NCBI GenBank assembly: GCA_964428275.1
Contig: CAYRXN010000332.1
Span: 1 to 8,200, forward strand
Direction of reading: 5' to 3'
Source: JALSRY01 sp964428275
GTDB lineage: Bacteria > Planctomycetota > Phycisphaerae > UBA1845 > Fen-1342
Length of the DNA: 8,200 nucleotides
The notes beneath the pieces were generated by a model that saw only the letters and a list, made by a program, of their open reading frames with translations, had not been told where the DNA came from and searched no databases. The position numbers and the translations under genes were made by a program. Positions 6,332 to 8,200 of this stretch are shown here, in pieces. Position 1 is the stretch's first letter. Each line of letters opens with the position of its first letter.

Positions 6332-7792
6332 TCAGTGATTCGCCAGCGCTTGCAGCAGCGCCAGGTCGGCTGCGTCGGTGTCGCTGTCGCCGTCGAGGTG
6401 GCAGCGCGCGCAGCCGCCTGGGTCGGAGGTGTCCGGTCCGGCGAGGCACCTGGCCAGCTGGCACAGGTCGCCGGCGTCGATGCGGCCGTCGCCGTTGAGA
6501 TCACCCGAGCCGTCCGGTTCGGGCCAGGGATCCCAGTAGTTGCCGCTCATCGCGATCAGACACAGCAGCGCGACCGTGTCCTCGTAGTACCCCTCCTCGC
6601 TGTCGCGCACCGCGTCGTAAATCGCGTCGAGCCACACGTGCAGGTCCGGGTCGCTCATGGCCGCCACACCCAGCGGCGCCGCGAAGAACGACGTGAAATA
6701 GTCGCCGATCGCCGAACCGTCGAGCGTGTACCCGGCCGCGATCGCCTGCGGGTCGCCGCCGGCGGCGCTCGCGACCCACTGCGTCATCTTCAGCGCCGCC
6801 GCGGCCGAGCGGCAGTCACCCCCCAGCAGCGCATCGGTCGCCAGCCGCCAGGGCGCGCGGCCGGCGTTGTAGTAGTAGTGGCCGTCGTGCGGACCTTCGA
6901 GGAAATACGCCGGCGCCGGCTGAGGCGTCGGGTCGCCGGCGCTGGCCACGAAGAAGTCCGGCAGCAGGCCGGTCGCGGGGGCGCAGCCGTCCTGGAGGCT
7001 CTCGATCGCGGTCAGGGCCGCCTCGGCCACGTCGTACCAGCCGGCGTTGCCGGTCGCGCGGGCGAAGGTGCGGAAATGGGCCACCAGCAGGTCGGAGCTG
7101 CGGTTGGTCCACTCGTTGTAGTCGCCGCCGGCCGGATCGACCCAGTCGCCCAGCAGCGGCAGATGCGACTCGGGGCCGATCTCCGATTCCCACACACCAG
7201 CGAGCACGTCGCGCGCCTCGGCGAGGTAGTCGATGCGCCCGTCGCGGCCCCACTGCCGGTCGGCCAGCAGCAACGCCAGGGCGATGTCGGCGTCGCCGTC
7301 GAAGGCGCTGTCGTCGCCGCCCGGTTCGGCGGCTTCGTCGGCCGGCACGTGCCAGTCCATCAGCCGCGGGTCGATCTCGCTGCGGTGGTCGTCGAAGAAC
7401 TCCCACAGGCCATCGAAAACCGTCCGGGCGTCGGCGTCGTGTCCGGCCATCAGGGCGACGATCACCATGCCATAGCCCTGCCCCTCCGACACCGTGTCAC
7501 CCGCTTCGAGCACGTCGCACACCACGCGATACCGGGGGTGGCCGTCGGGTTCGGTGCCGGCCTGGACGAGGTAATCAGCCTTCCAGCGGTCGTAGGCGGC
7601 GCGCACGTCACCGTCGAGCTGCGACTGCGTGCGGTGGTCCGGCAGGACCGTGCCGGGCGCGTAGACGGTGTGCTGCGGAAACGGCCGCGCCGGCTGCCCC
7701 CCGGCCGGCAGGCAGCCCAACAGCGTGACAAGACACCAGACGGACGCGATGCCGACGCCGCGGCGACCGGCGGAATGTGCGAGCGATGTCAA
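6332..7792 (-). CDS. Glycoside hydrolase family 8 lipoprotein with C-terminal dockerin-like module
   Basis: This is an exported beta-glycanase of family GH8 (endoglucanase, licheninase, xylanase or chitosanase; substrate not resolvable). From a TTG at 7792 it has 486 residues: an n-region with RR (10-11), a hydrophobic stretch, and the lipobox LLGC with Cys27. The GH8 domain spans about 60-420. VSEGQGYGM (101-109) carries the probable acid E103, and SAFDGDADIALALLLADRQW (162-181) is close to the family signature. YNAGRAPWRLATD (308-320) probably carries the base D320. GDLNGDGRIDAGDLCQLARC (430-449) and HLDGDSDTDAADLALLQAL (465-483) are paired Ca-binding dockerin-type repeats; the second is degenerate. 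ATG starts at 7837 or 7828 are possible, but a perfect AGGAGG (7805-7800) inside that extension favours TTG. The gene is convergent with the sulfatase-like gene. No cohesin is visible. Confidence 0.9.
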   Translation of the reverse strand: MTSLAHSAGRRGVGIASVWCLVTLLGCLPAGGQPARPFPQHTVYAPGTVLPDHRTQSQLDGDVRAAYDRWKADYLVQAGTEPDGHPRYRVVCDVLEAGDTVSEGQGYGMVIVALMAGHDADARTVFDGLWEFFDDHRSEIDPRLMDWHVPADEAAEPGGDDSAFDGDADIALALLLADRQWGRDGRIDYLAEARDVLAGVWESEIGPESHLPLLGDWVDPAGGDYNEWTNRSSDLLVAHFRTFARATGNAGWYDVAEAALTAIESLQDGCAPATGLLPDFFVASAGDPTPQPAPAYFLEGPHDGHYYYNAGRAPWRLATDALLGGDCRSAAAALKMTQWVASAAGGDPQAIAAGYTLDGSAIGDYFTSFFAAPLGVAAMSDPDLHVWLDAIYDAVRDSEEGYYEDTVALLCLIAMSGNYWDPWPEPDGSGDLNGDGRIDAGDLCQLARCLAGPDTSDPGGCARCHLDGDSDTDAADLALLQALANH

Positions 7793-7799
7793 CAAGAAC

Positions 7800-7805
7800 C
7801 CTCCT
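7800..7805 (-). promoter_or_regulatory. AGGAGG ribosome-binding site for the GH8 gene
   Basis: A perfect AGGAGG reads leftward at 7805-7800. The spacing is seven bases to the TTG at 7792 and four to the TTG at 7795. It lies inside the longer frame starting at ATG 7837, so its presence argues that translation starts at TTG. The resulting n-region and signal peptide have normal lipoprotein length. Confidence 0.55.
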
Positions 7806-7837
7806 GGAAACGCGAACGGCGCGGTCATGTGCTCCAT

Positions 7838-7956
7838 CTCGGTTGCATTCGCTGGCCACAGCAGCTTGCAAGGCGGACTCCGCCCGCCAGAGTCAAGCCG
7901 GTGCGACCACAGGATACCGCGCAGACGTCAGGCCCGCGGCTCGTCATGCGGCCTGC
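7838..7956. other. Upstream region of the GH8 gene, no gene seen
   Basis: This should hold the GH8 promoter on the minus strand. A TTGACT (7896-7891, minus) resembles a -35 box, but no -10 element follows at a suitable distance. GGCGGA-C-TCCGCC (7872-7884) is a 6-bp inverted repeat around one base, downstream of that box, and could be an operator. Nothing here looks coding. Confidence 0.35.
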
Positions 7957-8009
7957 GTCCCCGTGCCCCTGCTTCCCTGAATCCCTCAATCCCTGCTCCC
8001 TCAGTCCCT
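7957..8009. repeat. TCCCT octamer-period array, copy 1
   Basis: CCC triplets start at 7959, 7967, 7975, 7983, 7991, 7998 and 8006, a strict 8-base period with one 7-base step. The first two elements are degenerate (GTCCCCGT, GCCCCTGC). The later ones are TCCCT plus a three-base spacer such as GAA, CAA or CAG. The minus strand reads as GGG runs with 4-5-base loops. Confidence 0.9.
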
Positions 8010-8013
8010 TTCT

Positions 8014-8048
8014 GAATGGCGAATGCCGAATGGCGAATGCCGAATTAC
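8014..8048. repeat. GAATGGC/GAATGCC heptamer repeat, five units
   Basis: Five 7-bp units in a row read GAATGGC, GAATGCC, GAATGGC, GAATGCC, GAATTAC. GGC and GCC in neighbouring units can pair across GAAT as tiny stems. Its shorter sister at 8128-8141 has only GAATGGC and GAATTAC. Confidence 0.9.
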
Positions 8049-8070
8049 CCTGCGCCCCCACCCCCCCTTC

Positions 8071-8123
8071 GTCCCTATGTCCCTCCGTCCCTGTTTCCCT
8101 GAATCCCTGCTCCCTCAATCCCT
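8071..8123. repeat. TCCCT octamer-period array, copy 2
   Basis: Seven TCCCT elements have CCC starting at 8073, 8081, 8089, 8097, 8105, 8112 and 8120: again period 8 with one 7-base step at the same place as in copy 1 (inside TGCTCCCTCA). The core TCCCT is exact in all seven while the three-base spacers vary (ATG, CCG, GTT, GAA, GC, CAA). Confidence 0.92.
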
Positions 8124-8127
8124 TTCT

Positions 8128-8141
8128 GAATGGCGAATTAC
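8128..8141. repeat. GAATGGC/GAATTAC heptamer pair, short copy
   Basis: This is the second copy of the heptamer block with only two units. It is followed by CCTGCGCCG and a run of nine C (8151-8159). Compared with 8014-8048, three heptamers (21 bases) are absent. Confidence 0.85.
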
Positions 8142-8163
8142 CCTGCGCCGCCCCCCCCCTTCG

Positions 8164-8200
8164 TCCCTGTGTCCCTCCGTCCCTGTTTCCCTCAATCCCT
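8164..8200. repeat. TCCCT octamer-period array, copy 3 (cut by window end)
   Basis: Five exact TCCCT elements have CCC starting at 8165, 8173, 8181, 8189 and 8197, a perfect 8-base period. Spacers are GTG, CCG, GTT and CAA. The array is still running at the edge. Confidence 0.92.

Larger units (their letters stand above)
7957..8200. repeat. Compound tandem repeat region running off the right edge
   Basis: Two full copies and a partial third of a composite unit are visible. Each unit has an octamer-period TCCCT array, then GAATGGC-type heptamers, then TACCCTGCGCC, a poly-C tract and TTCG, then the next array. Matching points are 114 bases apart between the last elements of arrays 1 and 2, and 92 bases apart between the first elements of arrays 2 and 3. 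The difference comes mainly from three heptamers missing in the second copy. Open frames here encode only repeat peptides and are not called as genes. The region continues beyond the window. Confidence 0.9.

Noticed and set aside
4354..6504. 716-residue open frame on the minus strand opposite the sulfatase-like gene
   Set aside because: Low-complexity Arg/Pro/Ala composition at its ends and no motifs. The plus-strand gene has clear catalytic-region and C-terminal family motifs.
7866..7896. Sigma-70 promoter for the GH8 gene from TTGACT on the minus strand
   Set aside because: A -35-like hexamer is present, but at 16-18 bases the sequence is CCTTGC-like with no -10 similarity.
7825..8118. 97-residue minus-strand frame with peptides such as FAIRHSPF and REQGLRDSGKQG
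   Set aside because: It is translation of the octamer and heptamer repeats; such peptides are artefacts of this repeat type, not a protein.
7957..8200. CRISPR array
   Set aside because: Repeats are 5-8 bases with 3-base spacers, without 25-40-base repeats or unique spacers of similar length, and there are no cas genes.

Overview
The window is very GC-rich bacterial DNA with five complete genes, one gene cut by the left edge, and a non-coding repeat region running off the right edge. It probably comes from a Planctomycetota bacterium. That is inferred from high GC, a sulfatase-fold lipoprotein, a secreted glycosidase ending in a dockerin-like DLNGDGRIDAGDL module, and flagellar/chemotaxis genes; there is no rRNA or marker gene to settle it.

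Layout. 1-2737, minus strand: a motility/chemotaxis cluster transcribed leftward, fapA-like (DUF342) > cheX-like phosphatase > cheR methyltransferase (C-terminus missing). fapA and cheX are tightly coupled, with cheX starting inside the fapA end. A strong GC hairpin lies in the 73-base gap before cheR. 2738-3041: a divergent intergenic region with a 16-bp perfect palindrome in the fapA leader and an inverted repeat in the xylB leader. 3042-6255, plus strand: xylB (xylulokinase) and, 37 bases downstream, a lipoprotein of the sulfatase/alkaline phosphatase superfamily whose catalytic Cys/Ser position is Thr. 6332-7792, minus strand: a family 8 glycoside hydrolase with a lipobox signal peptide and a C-terminal dockerin-like module, convergent with the sulfatase-like gene. 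It probably starts at a TTG behind a perfect AGGAGG. 7957-8200: a compound tandem repeat of 8-bp-period TCCCT arrays (G-quadruplex motifs on the minus strand) alternating with 7-bp GAATGGC/GAATGCC repeats and poly-C tracts.

How the genes fit together. The left cluster supplies receptor methylation (CheR), probable CheY-P dephosphorylation (CheX) and a polar/flagellar assembly factor (FapA). The right half suggests polysaccharide use: an exported beta-glycanase, an envelope-anchored hydrolase, and a kinase feeding pentose into the pentose phosphate pathway. Only the proximity is seen; a shared pathway is inference. I saw no complete new multi-gene system. The most unusual items are the Thr-type sulfatase fold, the lipoprotein-GH8-dockerin architecture and the octamer/heptamer repeat region.
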